This document shows positions 23,009-32,263 of a stretch of DNA of 63,493 nt, piece by piece (the first letter of the stretch is position 1; each line of letters opens with the position of its first letter). The notes under the pieces are model-generated. The model saw only the letters and a list, made by a program, of their open reading frames with translations. It had not been told where the DNA came from and made no database searches. This DNA is from DASYRM01 sp036004405 (lineage in GTDB: Bacteria; Acidobacteriota; Vicinamibacteria; Vicinamibacterales; UBA2999), in the NCBI GenBank assembly GCA_036004405.1, contig DASYRM010000164.1, positions 1 to 63,493 on the forward strand, written 5' to 3'. Position numbers and translations under genes: made by a program.

Positions 23009-26000
23009 ATGCAGCGAGTGGTCGTCCTTACCCTGGGTGTCCTTGTGCTCCTCACAGCCATGGCGCACGACGCGGCCGCGCAGGGCGCGATCACCGGCGT
23101 CGCCAAGGACGTCTCGGGCGGCGTGCTTCCCGGCGTCACGGTGGAAGTGGCCAGCCCGGTCCTGATCGAGAAAGTGCGTTCGGTCACCACTGACGCAACC
23201 GGGCAGTACCGCGTCGTCGACCTGCGTCCCGGCGCGTATTCGGTGACGTTCTCACTCGGGGGCTTCAAGACCGTCAAACGCGACGGCATCCAGCTCACGG
23301 GCACGTTCGTGGCCACGGTGAACGCCGACATGACCGTCGGCGGGTTGACGGAAACGCTGACCGTCACTGGTGAGTCGCCGGTCGTAGACGTCCAGAGCGT
23401 GAAGGTGCAGCAGACGCTGAGCGACGAGATCATCGCCGCCATCCCGAGCTCGCGGAACGCCGCCGGACTGCAATCGCTGATTCCCGGACTGAACGTGTCG
23501 CAGGCCGGCGTCGCCGTTGGGGGCGGAGATGCCGGCGGCATCACCGGCGGCATGGGCGGCCTCGCCGGGACCATTCACGGCGGGAACACCTACGGTTCGC
23601 GGACCAAGACCGACGGCCTCAACACGGACTTCACCGGGCAGGCCACCGCCGGAGGGCAGCTCCTGAACACGGCCGGCTCGTCGGAAGTCGTCATCAACAC
23701 CTCCGGCGGACTGGGCGAGGCGGAGGGAGCGGGGGTGAATCTCAACGTCATCCCGAAGGACGGCGGCAATACATTCCGGGGCTCCGCGTTCGGCAACACC
23801 GCACGGGGCTGGATGCAGGCCAGCAATTTCACCGATTCGCTCAAGGCCCAAGGCCTGAGGACGCCGGGCAAACTGAAGACCCTGTACGACGTGGACGGCC
23901 AGTTTGGCGGCCGGATCATCCGCGACCGGCTGTGGTTCTACTTCACGGTGCGGCAGGTGGTCTCGAACATCACGGTCCCGGGCATGTGGGTCAACAAGAA
24001 CGCCAACAAGCCGGACGTGTGGACGGTGGATTTCGACCTGTCGCAGCCGGCCTTTACAGACACGCGGGACCGGAACGAAGCGCCGCGTCTCACGTGGCAG
24101 GCGTCGCAGCGTCACAAGCTGACCTTCTACTGGCAGGAGCAGCACAACTACATCGGCAAGGAAGGCGGCGGCACGCCGACGCAGACGCCCGAGGCCACGG
24201 GCTTGACGAGCTTCACGCATTCCCGCGTCCAGCAGGGCACCTGGACGTTTGCGATCAACAACAAGCTGCTGGCGGAGGCCGGGATCGGCACCTTCCTCGG
24301 CATCTACGATCAGAGCGGCGGTGGCGGCCCGCGCATCGGCGGGATCGGCGGCGTGAACAACCCGGCGATGATCCAGCAGCTGGAACAGACCGGCTCCAAC
24401 CTCGCTGGCTGCAACTGCTCGATCCCCGGGTTGCTCTCCCGCCATCCCGGACTCGCGCTCGGCGGCTTCGCTCGCAACGACATCGGCACCCACGAATGGC
24501 GGGCGTCGATGTCGTATGTCAGCGGCGCGCACAGTATGAAGTTCGGCTACCAGGGCGGGTTCAGCACGCCGACCAAGAACTACTACTACGACAGCCAGGT
24601 CATCCAGGTCCGGACGAACAACGGCATTCCGAACCAGATCACCGAAAACCTCGCCTACCCCGGCTGGCTGCGCACCGGCCGCCAGGTCATCCCCATCAAC
24701 CTCTATGCGCAGGATCAGTGGACCCGCAAGCGGCTGACGCTGCAGGGCGGCGTGCGCTACGACAACGGCATCACCAACTACACCTCCGACCCGATCGGCG
24801 GTCCGGACTATCTGCTCCTGCCGACAGTCGTCTCGTTTCCCACCGGATCGACCCAGGGCATCAACTGGAAAGACATCACCCCCCGGGCCGGCGTGGCCTT
24901 CGATCTGTTCGGGAACGGCAAGACCGCGGTCAAGGCGAGCATCGGCAAGTACATGGAAGGGCTCAGCTCGCTCTTCGGGCTGGACATGAACCCGATCTTC
25001 CGCATTCCCACCCAGACGAACCGGGCGTGGCTGAATCCGACCAATTTCAATTTCACCAACAGCCCCGGCTGCGATCTGAAGAACCCGGCGGCACAGCCCG
25101 ATTGCGGGCCGATGCTCAATCAGACCTTCGGAACGCAGGTCTTCAACACGAACTACGACCCGAACATGGTGACCGGCTGGGGACACCGGCCCTACGTCTG
25201 GTCGACAGGCGTATCGGTGCAGCAGGAGCTCCTGCCCGGGGTGGCGTTGAACGTCGGTTTCTTCCGCAACTCGTGGGGCAACTTGTCGATGGTGGACAAC
25301 ACCCTCACGGCTCTCTCCGACTACACGCCGTTCAGCATCACGGCGCCGCTCGATTCGCGGTTGCCGGGAGGCGGAGGGCAGGTGGTCACGGGCCTCTTCG
25401 ACTTGAACCCGAACAAGGTTGGCCAGGTGCTCAACCTCCATGAGCTCTCGTCCGCGGTCGGGCCCGACATGGTCAACAACTGGCAGGGCGTGGACATCGG
25501 CATCAACGCGCGCATGAAGAACGGGCTCACGGTCCAAGGGGGCACCAGCACGGGACGCCGGTTGACGGACTCCTGCGAGGTGCGGGCGTTGGTACCGGAG
25601 AGAACGTCGAGCACGGCCATCGTGCCGGCGGGAGGACTTCTGAGCAGCCTGACGAACCCGTGGTGCCATGTCTCCGAGCCGTACCGCACCTCGGCCACCG
25701 GTCTCGCGACCTACCTGGTGCCCAAGGTGGGCGTTCAGGCGAGCATGACCTGGCAGAGCAACCCTGGGCCGGAGATTGCCGCGAACTACGTGGCGACGAA
25801 TGCGTGGATTGCTCAGGGGCCGCAGCCGCTCGGCCGCAATCTCTCGGGGGGCGCCAATGTCACGGTGAACCTGATCGAGCCGGGCACGGTGTTTGGCCCT
25901 CGACGCAACAACTTCGACATGCGCCTGAGCAAGCTCCAGAGATTCGGCTCGAAGCGGGCCACCATTTCGGTCGACGTCTACAACCTCACGAACACGGATA

Positions 26001-26107
26001 CCGTTCTCACCTACAACAACTCGTTCGTGCCGGGCGGCGCATGGCTGACGCCGACACGGATTGCGTCGGCGCGCTACATGAAGATCGGTGGGCAGATCGA
26101 ATTCTGA
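23009..26107 (+). CDS. TonB-dependent receptor with carboxypeptidase-regulatory-like domain
   Basis: 1032 residues, ATG preceded by AGGAGG. A Sec signal (VLVLLTAMAHDAAAQG) is followed by a CarboxypepD_reg-like domain (about 25-105: SGGVLPGVTVEVASP, GQYRVVDLRPGAYSVTF). A plug domain (about 110-230) and a C-terminal beta-barrel ending in an aromatic-rich strand (MKIGGQIEF) complete it. The architecture is the SusC-like/OAR type frequent in Acidobacteria, importing glycans, siderophores or aromatic oligomers across the outer membrane with TonB energy. No SusD-like partner is adjacent. An amidohydrolase-like gene follows on the same strand after a palindrome. It is divergent from the GT41 gene. 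Confidence 0.9.
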   Translation: MQRVVVLTLGVLVLLTAMAHDAAAQGAITGVAKDVSGGVLPGVTVEVASPVLIEKVRSVTTDATGQYRVVDLRPGAYSVTFSLGGFKTVKRDGIQLTGTFVATVNADMTVGGLTETLTVTGESPVVDVQSVKVQQTLSDEIIAAIPSSRNAAGLQSLIPGLNVSQAGVAVGGGDAGGITGGMGGLAGTIHGGNTYGSRTKTDGLNTDFTGQATAGGQLLNTAGSSEVVINTSGGLGEAEGAGVNLNVIPKDGGNTFRGSAFGNTARGWMQASNFTDSLKAQGLRTPGKLKTLYDVDGQFGGRIIRDRLWFYFTVRQVVSNITVPGMWVNKNANKPDVWTVDFDLSQPAFTDTRDRNEAPRLTWQASQRHKLTFYWQEQHNYIGKEGGGTPTQTPEATGLTSFTHSRVQQGTWTFAINNKLLAEAGIGTFLGIYDQSGGGGPRIGGIGGVNNPAMIQQLEQTGSNLAGCNCSIPGLLSRHPGLALGGFARNDIGTHEWRASMSYVSGAHSMKFGYQGGFSTPTKNYYYDSQVIQVRTNNGIPNQITENLAYPGWLRTGRQVIPINLYAQDQWTRKRLTLQGGVRYDNGITNYTSDPIGGPDYLLLPTVVSFPTGSTQGINWKDITPRAGVAFDLFGNGKTAVKASIGKYMEGLSSLFGLDMNPIFRIPTQTNRAWLNPTNFNFTNSPGCDLKNPAAQPDCGPMLNQTFGTQVFNTNYDPNMVTGWGHRPYVWSTGVSVQQELLPGVALNVGFFRNSWGNLSMVDNTLTALSDYTPFSITAPLDSRLPGGGGQVVTGLFDLNPNKVGQVLNLHELSSAVGPDMVNNWQGVDIGINARMKNGLTVQGGTSTGRRLTDSCEVRALVPERTSSTAIVPAGGLLSSLTNPWCHVSEPYRTSATGLATYLVPKVGVQASMTWQSNPGPEIAANYVATNAWIAQGPQPLGRNLSGGANVTVNLIEPGTVFGPRRNNFDMRLSKLQRFGSKRATISVDVYNLTNTDTVLTYNNSFVPGGAWLTPTRIASARYMKIGGQIEF

Positions 26108-26110
26108 AGG

Positions 26111-26143
26111 CGTACGTAGAGGCGGACCCGAAGAGTCCGCCTA
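26111..26143. repeat. Palindromic element between the TonB receptor and amidohydrolase genes
   Basis: CGTACGTAG flank, then AGGCGGAC and GTCCGCCT arms around CCGAAGA. It lies 3 bases after the receptor's stop and directly before the next gene's ribosome-binding region. Confidence 0.8.
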
Positions 26144-26163
26144 TGCCTTTACAAGGGGCACAC

Positions 26164-27138
26164 ATGGTGGGACGAGCATTGGGAATCGTGTTGGTGGTTC
26201 TGGGCGTCGTGGTGCTCGGCGCGCAGACCGAGCACCGGGGCAACGGGAGATACGCGTCGCGGGAGAAGCTCGAAAAACCGATTCCGCCGGAGATGCAGAA
26301 CCTGACCGATCCCGCGCTCAACGGCGCCGTGGACATTCACTTCCACGTCGGTCCCGACAGCTATCCACGATCCATCGACGCGCTCGACGCTGCCAGGCTC
26401 GCGCTCTCGCGCGGCATGCGGGGCGCCGTGCTCAAGCACCACTTCAGCCAGACGGCGGGCCTGGCGTATCTGGCGCGCAAGGCCGCGCCGGGGTTCGAGG
26501 CGTTCGGGGGCATCGCCCTCAACACGCCGGTGGGTGGCCTCAACGTCGAGGCCATCCGCCACATGGTCGAAATCGAGGGCGGCTACGGCAAGGTGGTGTG
26601 GATGCCGACCCACGACGGCGAGACCGAAGGCAAGCGCGAGAACCGGCCGTACGTCATCGTCTCGCAGAACGGCGCGCTCGTCCCGGCGGCGCTCGACGTG
26701 ATCAAGTTCGTCGCCGCGCGGCAGCTCACGCTCGAGACCGGCCACTCGACCCCGGACGAGCAGCTCATGATCGTCCGCGAAGCGAAGCGCCAGGGCGTGC
26801 GCCACATCATCGTCACGCACGAGGGCAACATCCCTGGTCCGATGACCACGCCGCAGCTCAAGGAAGCGGCGGCGCAGGGCGCCTTCATCGAGTTCTGCAC
26901 GACGGGCCTCACGGCGCAGACCGCGCCGGTCAAGATCGCTCGCATCCGCGAGATCGGACCCGAGCACGTGATCGTCTCGAGCGACGTGGGGCTCGTGGGG
27001 TCACCGCTTCACCCCGACAGCCTGGCGTGGTTCGCCAAGCAGCTGCGCGCGGCCGGCGTGGCCGAGCGCGACATCGACGCGATGTACAAGGACAACCCCG
27101 CGACGGCGCTGGGCCTGCCGCTTCGCCCACGTACGTAG
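26164..27138 (+). CDS. Exported amidohydrolase-like protein (DUF6282 type)
   Basis: 324 residues. The ATG at 26164 is favoured by AAGGGG 6 bases upstream; ATG 26143 in frame is less likely. A signal peptide or membrane anchor (ALGIVLVVLGVVVLGAQ) is followed by metal-dependent-hydrolase features: VDIHFHVGPDSYP (HxH), LKHHFSQTAGL, METGHSTPDEQ-like LETGHSTPDEQ, IIVTHEG and a late VIVSSDVGL. These are placed like the His/Asp metal ligands of amidohydrolase TIM barrels. The substrate is unknown. The final residues (RPRT) and TAG stop are encoded by the flank of a palindromic element. Confidence 0.78.
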   Translation: MVGRALGIVLVVLGVVVLGAQTEHRGNGRYASREKLEKPIPPEMQNLTDPALNGAVDIHFHVGPDSYPRSIDALDAARLALSRGMRGAVLKHHFSQTAGLAYLARKAAPGFEAFGGIALNTPVGGLNVEAIRHMVEIEGGYGKVVWMPTHDGETEGKRENRPYVIVSQNGALVPAALDVIKFVAARQLTLETGHSTPDEQLMIVREAKRQGVRHIIVTHEGNIPGPMTTPQLKEAAAQGAFIEFCTTGLTAQTAPVKIARIREIGPEHVIVSSDVGLVGSPLHPDSLAWFAKQLRAAGVAERDIDAMYKDNPATALGLPLRPRT

Positions 27139-27160
27139 AGGGGCCGCCTTCAGGCGGCCC
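27130..27160. repeat. Palindromic element overlapping the end of the DUF6282 gene
   Basis: CGTACGTAG flank at 27130-27138, then GGGCCGCCT/AGGCGGCCC with a TC loop at 27141-27160. The flank's TAG is the gene's stop codon (27136-27138). Confidence 0.8.
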
Positions 27161-27188
27161 GTGTGTGTAGAGACGATTCTGGACCCGC

Positions 27189-28826
27189 CTAGGGCAGCGC
27201 GTAGGCGAACAGCGCATTGCCGGCGGCAATCGCGACGTACTGCTTGCCGTTGACCGCGTAGCTCATCGCGCCGGCGTTCACCTGCCCGCCGACCGACGCC
27301 TTCCACAAGAGCGCGCCGGTCTTGGCGTCGAGCGCCAGGAAGTAGCCCTCACGGCCGCCGCTGAACACCACGTCGCCGGCGGTCGCGAGCGTGCCGCCCC
27401 ACGTGATGTCGCTCATCTTGAACTCCCACACCTGCTCGAGAGTCTTCGGGTCGTAGGCGCGCACCACGCCGAAGGGTTCCGTGGAGTCGTTGTAGAACGG
27501 CACCAGGTTCGTCTGCCCCATCGCCGTCTGCTGCGTGTTGGCGCTCGCCGTGCGAGGGAACTGCCCGGTGACGGCGACGATGCCGGAGTTCTCCCACGAG
27601 GCGACATAGAACCAGCCGGTGCGCGGGCTGAACGCCGGCGGCGCCCAGTTGATGCCGCCGTGCACGTGCGGATGCACGAGCGTGCCTTCCGGCGACGGGA
27701 ACTTCACCTGGTGCGGCCGCCCCTTGGCGTCGAAGCCGTCGAGCCAGTTGGTCTTCACGAACGGCTTTCCTTTCAGGAACTCTCCCGTCGCGCGATCGAG
27801 CACGTACATCACGCCGTTGCGGTTGGCCCACAGCATCACCTTGCGAGCGCGCATCTCCTGACCGGAACGGCTTGACGCCGTTCCTACGGGCCACTGGATG
27901 TCAGCGAGCAGCGGGACCTGCGTCGAGTCGTAGTCCAGCTCGTCGTGCGGCGTGAACTGGTAGTGCCACTTCAACCTGCCGGTGTCCGCGTCGAGGGCCA
28001 CCACGCTGTCGCTATACAGGTTGTCGCCCAGGCGGTTGCGGCCGTCCCAATCGGGCGCGGGGTTGCCGGTGCCGAAGAACACGAGGTTCGTCTCCGGGTC
28101 GTAGGCGCCAGCGTTCCACACGCCTACCCCGCCCGTCTTCCACGAGTCGCCGGACCACGTCTCGTTGCCCGGCTCGCCGGGACCGGGAATCGTGTAGAAG
28201 CGCCACACCTCTTTGCCGGTCTTGGCATCGAAGGCGGAGATGTGGCCGCGGATCGGCCCGTCGCCGCCGCCGATGCCGATGATCACCTTGTCTTTCACGA
28301 TGGTGGGGCTCGACGTGATCGAATAGCGATCCGACGCCTTGGCCACGGTGGTGTTCCACAGCGCCTTGCCGCTCTTGGCGTCGATGGCGATGAGATGCGC
28401 GTCGATCGTGCCCATGTAGAGCGTGTCGTCGAGAATGGCCACGCCGCGATTGACCTTGCCGCAGCACGGCCGCCCTTCGGGCGCGGGCGCATAGGCGAAC
28501 GTCCAGAACACGCGGCCGGTGACGGCGTCGAGCGCGACGACGTCGTTGGGCGCCTGCACGGTGTACATGATGCCGTCCACCACCAGTGGGGTGGCCTCGA
28601 ACTTCTCGAGCGACTTCGCCTGCCACACCCACTGCTGCTGCAGGTTCTTCACGTTGGCCGTCGTGATCTGCGTCAGCGGGCTGAAGCGCTGGTTCATCAG
28701 CGTGCCCGAGTACGACAGCCAGTTCTGCGGCTCCCGGTCGCCGTGCAGGATGCGGTCGAAAGTCACCTGCGCCTGGAGCGGCGCAACGAGCGCGAGAACG
28801 ACGAGGAGACGAAGAGCTCTGCGCAT
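27189..28826 (-). CDS. PQQ-dependent dehydrogenase (quinoprotein beta-propeller)
   Basis: 545 residues. Start ATG 28826 shares one base with the upstream cytochrome stop (TAATG); the signal peptide is LRLLVVLALVAPLQAQ. Eight-bladed-propeller tryptophan-docking blocks recur (DAVTGRVFWTF, DAKSGKALWNT, DADTGRLKWHYQ, DAKTGALLWKA). A vicinal Cys pair (RPCCGK, about residue 121), GDNLYSDSVVALD and KVMLWANRNGVMYVLDR are typical of quinoprotein alcohol or glucose dehydrogenases. Electrons would pass to the adjacent di-haem cytochrome. Residues about 312-322 (PVGTASSRSGQEM) form an extra loop encoded by a palindromic element. Confidence 0.9.
   Translation of the reverse strand: MRRALRLLVVLALVAPLQAQVTFDRILHGDREPQNWLSYSGTLMNQRFSPLTQITTANVKNLQQQWVWQAKSLEKFEATPLVVDGIMYTVQAPNDVVALDAVTGRVFWTFAYAPAPEGRPCCGKVNRGVAILDDTLYMGTIDAHLIAIDAKSGKALWNTTVAKASDRYSITSSPTIVKDKVIIGIGGGDGPIRGHISAFDAKTGKEVWRFYTIPGPGEPGNETWSGDSWKTGGVGVWNAGAYDPETNLVFFGTGNPAPDWDGRNRLGDNLYSDSVVALDADTGRLKWHYQFTPHDELDYDSTQVPLLADIQWPVGTASSRSGQEMRARKVMLWANRNGVMYVLDRATGEFLKGKPFVKTNWLDGFDAKGRPHQVKFPSPEGTLVHPHVHGGINWAPPAFSPRTGWFYVASWENSGIVAVTGQFPRTASANTQQTAMGQTNLVPFYNDSTEPFGVVRAYDPKTLEQVWEFKMSDITWGGTLATAGDVVFSGGREGYFLALDAKTGALLWKASVGGQVNAGAMSYAVNGKQYVAIAAGNALFAYALP
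27864..27887. repeat. Palindromic element inside the PQQ dehydrogenase gene
   Basis: GGAACGGC at 27864-27871 pairs with GCCGTTCC at 27877-27884 across TTGAC, followed by TAC. The arm sequence differs from the main family but the layout (arm, short loop, arm, TACG) is the same. In the coding frame it yields GTASSRSG, an insertion between ADIQWP and RKVMLWANRNG, which are normally close together in this protein family. Confidence 0.7.
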
Positions 28827-29614
28827 TACTGACCTCGCAACGACGACAGATAGCTGACCACGTCGGCAATCTCCTGCGGCGTCATGGTGGCGCGATACGA
28901 CGGCATCGGCGTGGCCACGAAGCCCAGCTCGCGCAAATCGCTCTTCGCGAACGATCGCAGCTGTTCCCTGCTGTCGAGGAGCTGCACCGAGAAGGTGTCG
29001 TGGCCGAGCAGCCGCCCGGTCACCGTCGTGCCGTTCTTCAGCACGACGCGGTAAGAGCGGTTGGCCGGCGCCACCTCCGCGGCGGGGTCCAGCAGCGCCC
29101 GCTCGATTTCCACAGCGCTGCGGCGGCTGCCGACGTCGGTGAGATCCGGACCCACCCTCGAACCGCTGGAGCCGACCCGGTGGCACGACGTGCAGCCGCC
29201 CGACGTGGTCGTCCGCTCGAAGGCAGTCTTGCCGCGCAGCGGATCGCCCGCCACCACGCTGCTGCGCACGCCCGCGGCCCGGTTGCGCAGGTAGGCCACG
29301 ATCTTCTGGGCCTGCTCCACGGTCATCTGGCTGGCCGGCATCGGCGTGTTGGGAATGCCGGTGCGGATAATCCGCACCAGATCCTCTTCGGTCATCGGCC
29401 GCCGGAACCGGCCGCGCCCGAGATCGATACCCGGAATGACGTCGCCGTCCGGCCCGTGGCAGTTGGCGCAGGTGTTCTTGAACGCGCGCTCGCCGTCGAG
29501 GAGGTCCGCGGCGGTCTCGTGTTGCGCCGCAGCGGCCGTGCGCGGAGCGAAAATGCCGAGGCCCGTCGCCAGCAGTGCGACGGCGAGCCATCGTGTGAGG
29601 TGTGCCTGTTCCAT
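28826..29614 (-). CDS. Exported di-haem c-type cytochrome
   Basis: 262 residues with a signal peptide (WLAVALLATGLGIFAPRTAAA). Haem site 1 is CANCH at 49-53, with a downstream Met in GIPNTPMPASQM. Haem site 2 is CTSCH at 141-145, with candidate Met ligands in ATPMPSYRATM. The C-terminal half resembles the haem-binding domain attached to PQQ and Cu oxidases (GSRVGPDLTDVG, SYRVVLKNGTTVTGRLLGHD). Its stop overlaps the start of the PQQ dehydrogenase, so the two form an operon in which this protein would accept electrons from the quinoprotein. Confidence 0.9.
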   Translation of the reverse strand: MEQAHLTRWLAVALLATGLGIFAPRTAAAAQHETAADLLDGERAFKNTCANCHGPDGDVIPGIDLGRGRFRRPMTEEDLVRIIRTGIPNTPMPASQMTVEQAQKIVAYLRNRAAGVRSSVVAGDPLRGKTAFERTTTSGGCTSCHRVGSSGSRVGPDLTDVGSRRSAVEIERALLDPAAEVAPANRSYRVVLKNGTTVTGRLLGHDTFSVQLLDSREQLRSFAKSDLRELGFVATPMPSYRATMTPQEIADVVSYLSSLRGQ

Positions 29615-29675
29615 AACGCCCTAGCCCCGTCGGGGCATCGTAGCTTACCGCGGGGTGAACGATACTGGAGGGCCG

Positions 29676-30878
29676 ATGCCCTCACCGTCCCCCGTCCCCC
29701 AGCCCTTGAAGCCGGTCGATCTCGAAGTCAAGGACGCACGGCTCATATTCGAGCCTGTATGGGAGGCGCTCGTCGCGGAAGTCGGCGTCGAGCACCTGCG
29801 CTTCCCCAAGGAGATGATCCTGCTGGGGGGCGCCCCCGGGGCCGGCAAAGGCACGCAGACGCGATTCATCAGCGAGACGCGCGGCCTGACCTGCCCCCCC
29901 ATCGTCGTCAGCGAACTGTTGACGACGCCGGAGATGGAAAAGCTCAAGGCACAGGGCGTCATGGTGGGCGACAAGGAGGTGGTGGCACTCCTTCTCCGCA
30001 AGCTGTTGGAGGCGATCTACCGCGACGGCGTGATCCTCGACGGCTTCCCGCGCACGCCGGTGCAGGTGGAGTGCCTGAAGCTGCTGGTCGAAAAGATCGG
30101 CGAGCTCTACGACCGCTTTGCCGACACGCCGCTGCGCGCGCAGTTCCGCCGGCCGACGATTCACGTGATGGTGCTCTTCGTCGGCGAGGCGACGAGCATC
30201 GCCCGGCAGCTCGGACGCGGCCGCGAGATCGCCGACCACAACCGCAAGGTGGCCGAGACCGGCATCGGCGAGCCGATCGAGCTGCGGGCCACCGACCTGT
30301 CCGAAGACCTGGTGCGGCGCCGGTACCAGGTCTTCAAGGAACAGACCTGGGAAGCGCTCACCTCGCTGCGCGAGCTCTATCACTATCACTTCGTCAACGC
30401 CGAAGGCCCGATCGGGGAAGTGCAGGCCAACATCCTCGAAGAGCTGAAGTACCAGAGTTCGCTCGAGCTCGATCCGCGCACCTTCGAACTCCTGCACGTC
30501 CTGCCGCTCGCGGAAGAGCTGGTCGTCGGCGCACGCCAGGAGCTGGTGAAGCGCCTCGACGGCTATGCGCTCGAGCATCCAAAGCTGTTCGCTGAAATCG
30601 TGCGGATGATCTTCTCGAAGTTCATGCCGATCGTCGCGCGGCACGCGATTTCTGGACGCGCCTACGTCAACTCCGAGGATCCGATCTTCAACGAGCCGCT
30701 GGCGCTGCCGATGCTCATCGACATCTTCTCGGAGCGCGGCTACCACATTGCGGTGGACAAGCAGCTCCACGAGATCCCGGAGCGGGTGGACCTGAATACC
30801 GGCGCGATCATCCGCCGCGCCAAGACGGTGTATCGCATCCACATCTTCTTCGAGGCCTCCAAGATCCGCCGCGGCTGA
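29676..30878 (+). CDS. Nucleoside monophosphate kinase-like protein (adenylate-kinase fold, long)
   Basis: 400 residues from ATG 29676, which has GGAGGG upstream; GTG 29655 is an alternative. The Walker A motif GAPGAGKGT is near residue 52, followed by NMP-kinase blocks VVSELLTTPEM, RDGVILDGFPRTP and later GRGREIADHN/RRRYQVFKEQT. Adenylate kinases are about 185-230 residues; here about 180 further residues follow (LEELKYQSSLELDPRT to the basic C-terminus) without a recognised domain. No signal peptide is present. It could be an atypical NMP kinase or a P-loop protein with another role. Confidence 0.82.
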   Translation: MPSPSPVPQPLKPVDLEVKDARLIFEPVWEALVAEVGVEHLRFPKEMILLGGAPGAGKGTQTRFISETRGLTCPPIVVSELLTTPEMEKLKAQGVMVGDKEVVALLLRKLLEAIYRDGVILDGFPRTPVQVECLKLLVEKIGELYDRFADTPLRAQFRRPTIHVMVLFVGEATSIARQLGRGREIADHNRKVAETGIGEPIELRATDLSEDLVRRRYQVFKEQTWEALTSLRELYHYHFVNAEGPIGEVQANILEELKYQSSLELDPRTFELLHVLPLAEELVVGARQELVKRLDGYALEHPKLFAEIVRMIFSKFMPIVARHAISGRAYVNSEDPIFNEPLALPMLIDIFSERGYHIAVDKQLHEIPERVDLNTGAIIRRAKTVYRIHIFFEASKIRRG

Positions 30879-30879
30879 C

Positions 30880-30910
30880 AGGCGGACCTGACGGTCCGCC
30901 TCTACGTACG
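30880..30910. repeat. Palindromic element downstream of the NMP-kinase-like gene
   Basis: AGGCGGACC/GGTCCGCCT around TGAC, then CTACGTACG, starting 2 bases after the gene's TGA. A separate small dyad GGTGGT/ACCACC lies just before the next start codon. Confidence 0.8.
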
Positions 30911-30937
30911 GGCGACCAGGGTGGTATAACCACCGCC

Positions 30938-32257
30938 ATGACCTCACGCCTCCGCTTCGTCGCGTTCGCCGCGTGCCTGACGACGCTCGCCCTGGTTGCC
31001 CCACTGGCCGGCCAGCAGGCGCCGGCCGGCCGCGGAGGCGCCACGGCGCCGCCGCCGATCGTCTGGCCATCGCCGCCGATTCCCGACGGTCCCCTCTCGA
31101 TCGACACCGGCCTCGTGCGCCCGATCAAGATCACGGTGACCAAGGGGCTGAACCAGCCGTGGTCCATGGCATTCCTGCCCGACGGCGTCATTCTGGTCAC
31201 CGAGCGCGGCGGGCGGCTGCGCCTGGTGCGTAACGGCGTGCTCGATCCGACGCCGATTGCCGGACTGCCGCAGATTCAGGCGCAGGGGCTCGCGGGGCTG
31301 ATGGACGTGCAACTGCACCCGCGCTTCGCCGACAACAGGCTGGTGTATTTCACCTACCACAAGCCGCAGACACCCGCGCCGGCTGGAGCGGCACCGGCAG
31401 TCGCGCCCGCGCCGGCTCCTGGCGGGCGCGGCAACCAGCTGCCGCCCGGCGTCATCACGCTCGCGCGCGCACGCTGGGACGGCAGCAAGCTGTTCGACGC
31501 CAAGGACCTCTTCAGCGCCATCCCGTCCGGGAACGCCGCGCGCATCATCTTCGGCCGCGACGGCATGATCTACATGTCGGTCGGCTACGGCGACCCGCCG
31601 GTCGGCAATCCCGATCCCATGCACATGCCGCCGCAGGACGGGATGAGCCTCGCCGGCAAGACGCTGCGGCTCAAGGACGATGGCACCGTGCCGCCGGACA
31701 ATCCGTTCGTCGGCAAGACGGGTTACCGCCCCGAGATCTACACGCTCGGCCACCGCAATATCCTCGGGCTCACCGTGCACCCGGCGACCGGCGCGATCTG
31801 GTCGGTCGAGAACGGGCCCAACGGGGGCGACGAGGTCAACGAGCTGAAACCGGGCAAGAACTACGGCTGGCCGGTGATCGGCAACGGCCGGTTCTATCTC
31901 GGCCCGCGCGTGAGCGTCGATCCGTATCGCGAGGACATGGAGCCGCCGATGGTCTACTGGGTACCGGCCATCGCACCGTCGGGCCTCCTCTTCTACACCG
32001 GCGACAAGTTCCCGCAGTGGAAGGACCACCTGTTCGTCGGCGGCATGCGGCAGGGCGAGGTGCCGCGGTCGGGGCATCTGGAGCGGGTGGACTTCAACGA
32101 CAAGTGGGAAGAGCTGCACCGCGAAGGCATGCTGCGCGAGCTGCAGCAGCGGATCCGCGACGTGCGGCAGGGCCCCGACGGCTACCTGTATCTGCTCACG
32201 GCCGAGAACGACGCCGCGCTGCTGAAGATCGAACCTGGCGCGCCGGGCACCAAATGA
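30938..32257 (+). CDS. Exported PQQ-dependent sugar (sorbosone/glucose-type) dehydrogenase
   Basis: 439 residues with a Sec signal (FAACLTTLALVAPLAGQQ). The six-bladed GSDH propeller is indicated by LNQPWSMAFLPDGVILVTER, GLMDVQLHPRFADN, AARIIFGRDGMIYMSVG, LGHRNILGLTVHPATGAIWSVE and NGPNGGDEVNELKPGKNYGWP. These match PF07995 soluble aldose sugar dehydrogenases, which oxidise sugars or sugar aldehydes in the periplasm using PQQ and Ca2+. An Ala/Pro-rich loop (about 145-165) interrupts the first blades. It ends 6 bases from the convergent LMF gene. Confidence 0.9.
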   Translation: MTSRLRFVAFAACLTTLALVAPLAGQQAPAGRGGATAPPPIVWPSPPIPDGPLSIDTGLVRPIKITVTKGLNQPWSMAFLPDGVILVTERGGRLRLVRNGVLDPTPIAGLPQIQAQGLAGLMDVQLHPRFADNRLVYFTYHKPQTPAPAGAAPAVAPAPAPGGRGNQLPPGVITLARARWDGSKLFDAKDLFSAIPSGNAARIIFGRDGMIYMSVGYGDPPVGNPDPMHMPPQDGMSLAGKTLRLKDDGTVPPDNPFVGKTGYRPEIYTLGHRNILGLTVHPATGAIWSVENGPNGGDEVNELKPGKNYGWPVIGNGRFYLGPRVSVDPYREDMEPPMVYWVPAIAPSGLLFYTGDKFPQWKDHLFVGGMRQGEVPRSGHLERVDFNDKWEELHREGMLRELQQRIRDVRQGPDGYLYLLTAENDAALLKIEPGAPGTK

Positions 32258-32263
32258 GCGCGG

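Noticed and set aside
27189..29591. A possible cytochrome-PQQ dehydrogenase fusion of 800 residues
   Set aside because: The upstream part is the wrong frame of the di-haem cytochrome gene. The TAATG overlap at 28826 shows two separate genes.
6654..30910. Palindromic elements as ordinary rho-independent terminators
   Set aside because: They lack a following T-run, occur in 5' and internal coding positions, and share arm and flank sequences, so they are repeats first. Some may still terminate transcription.
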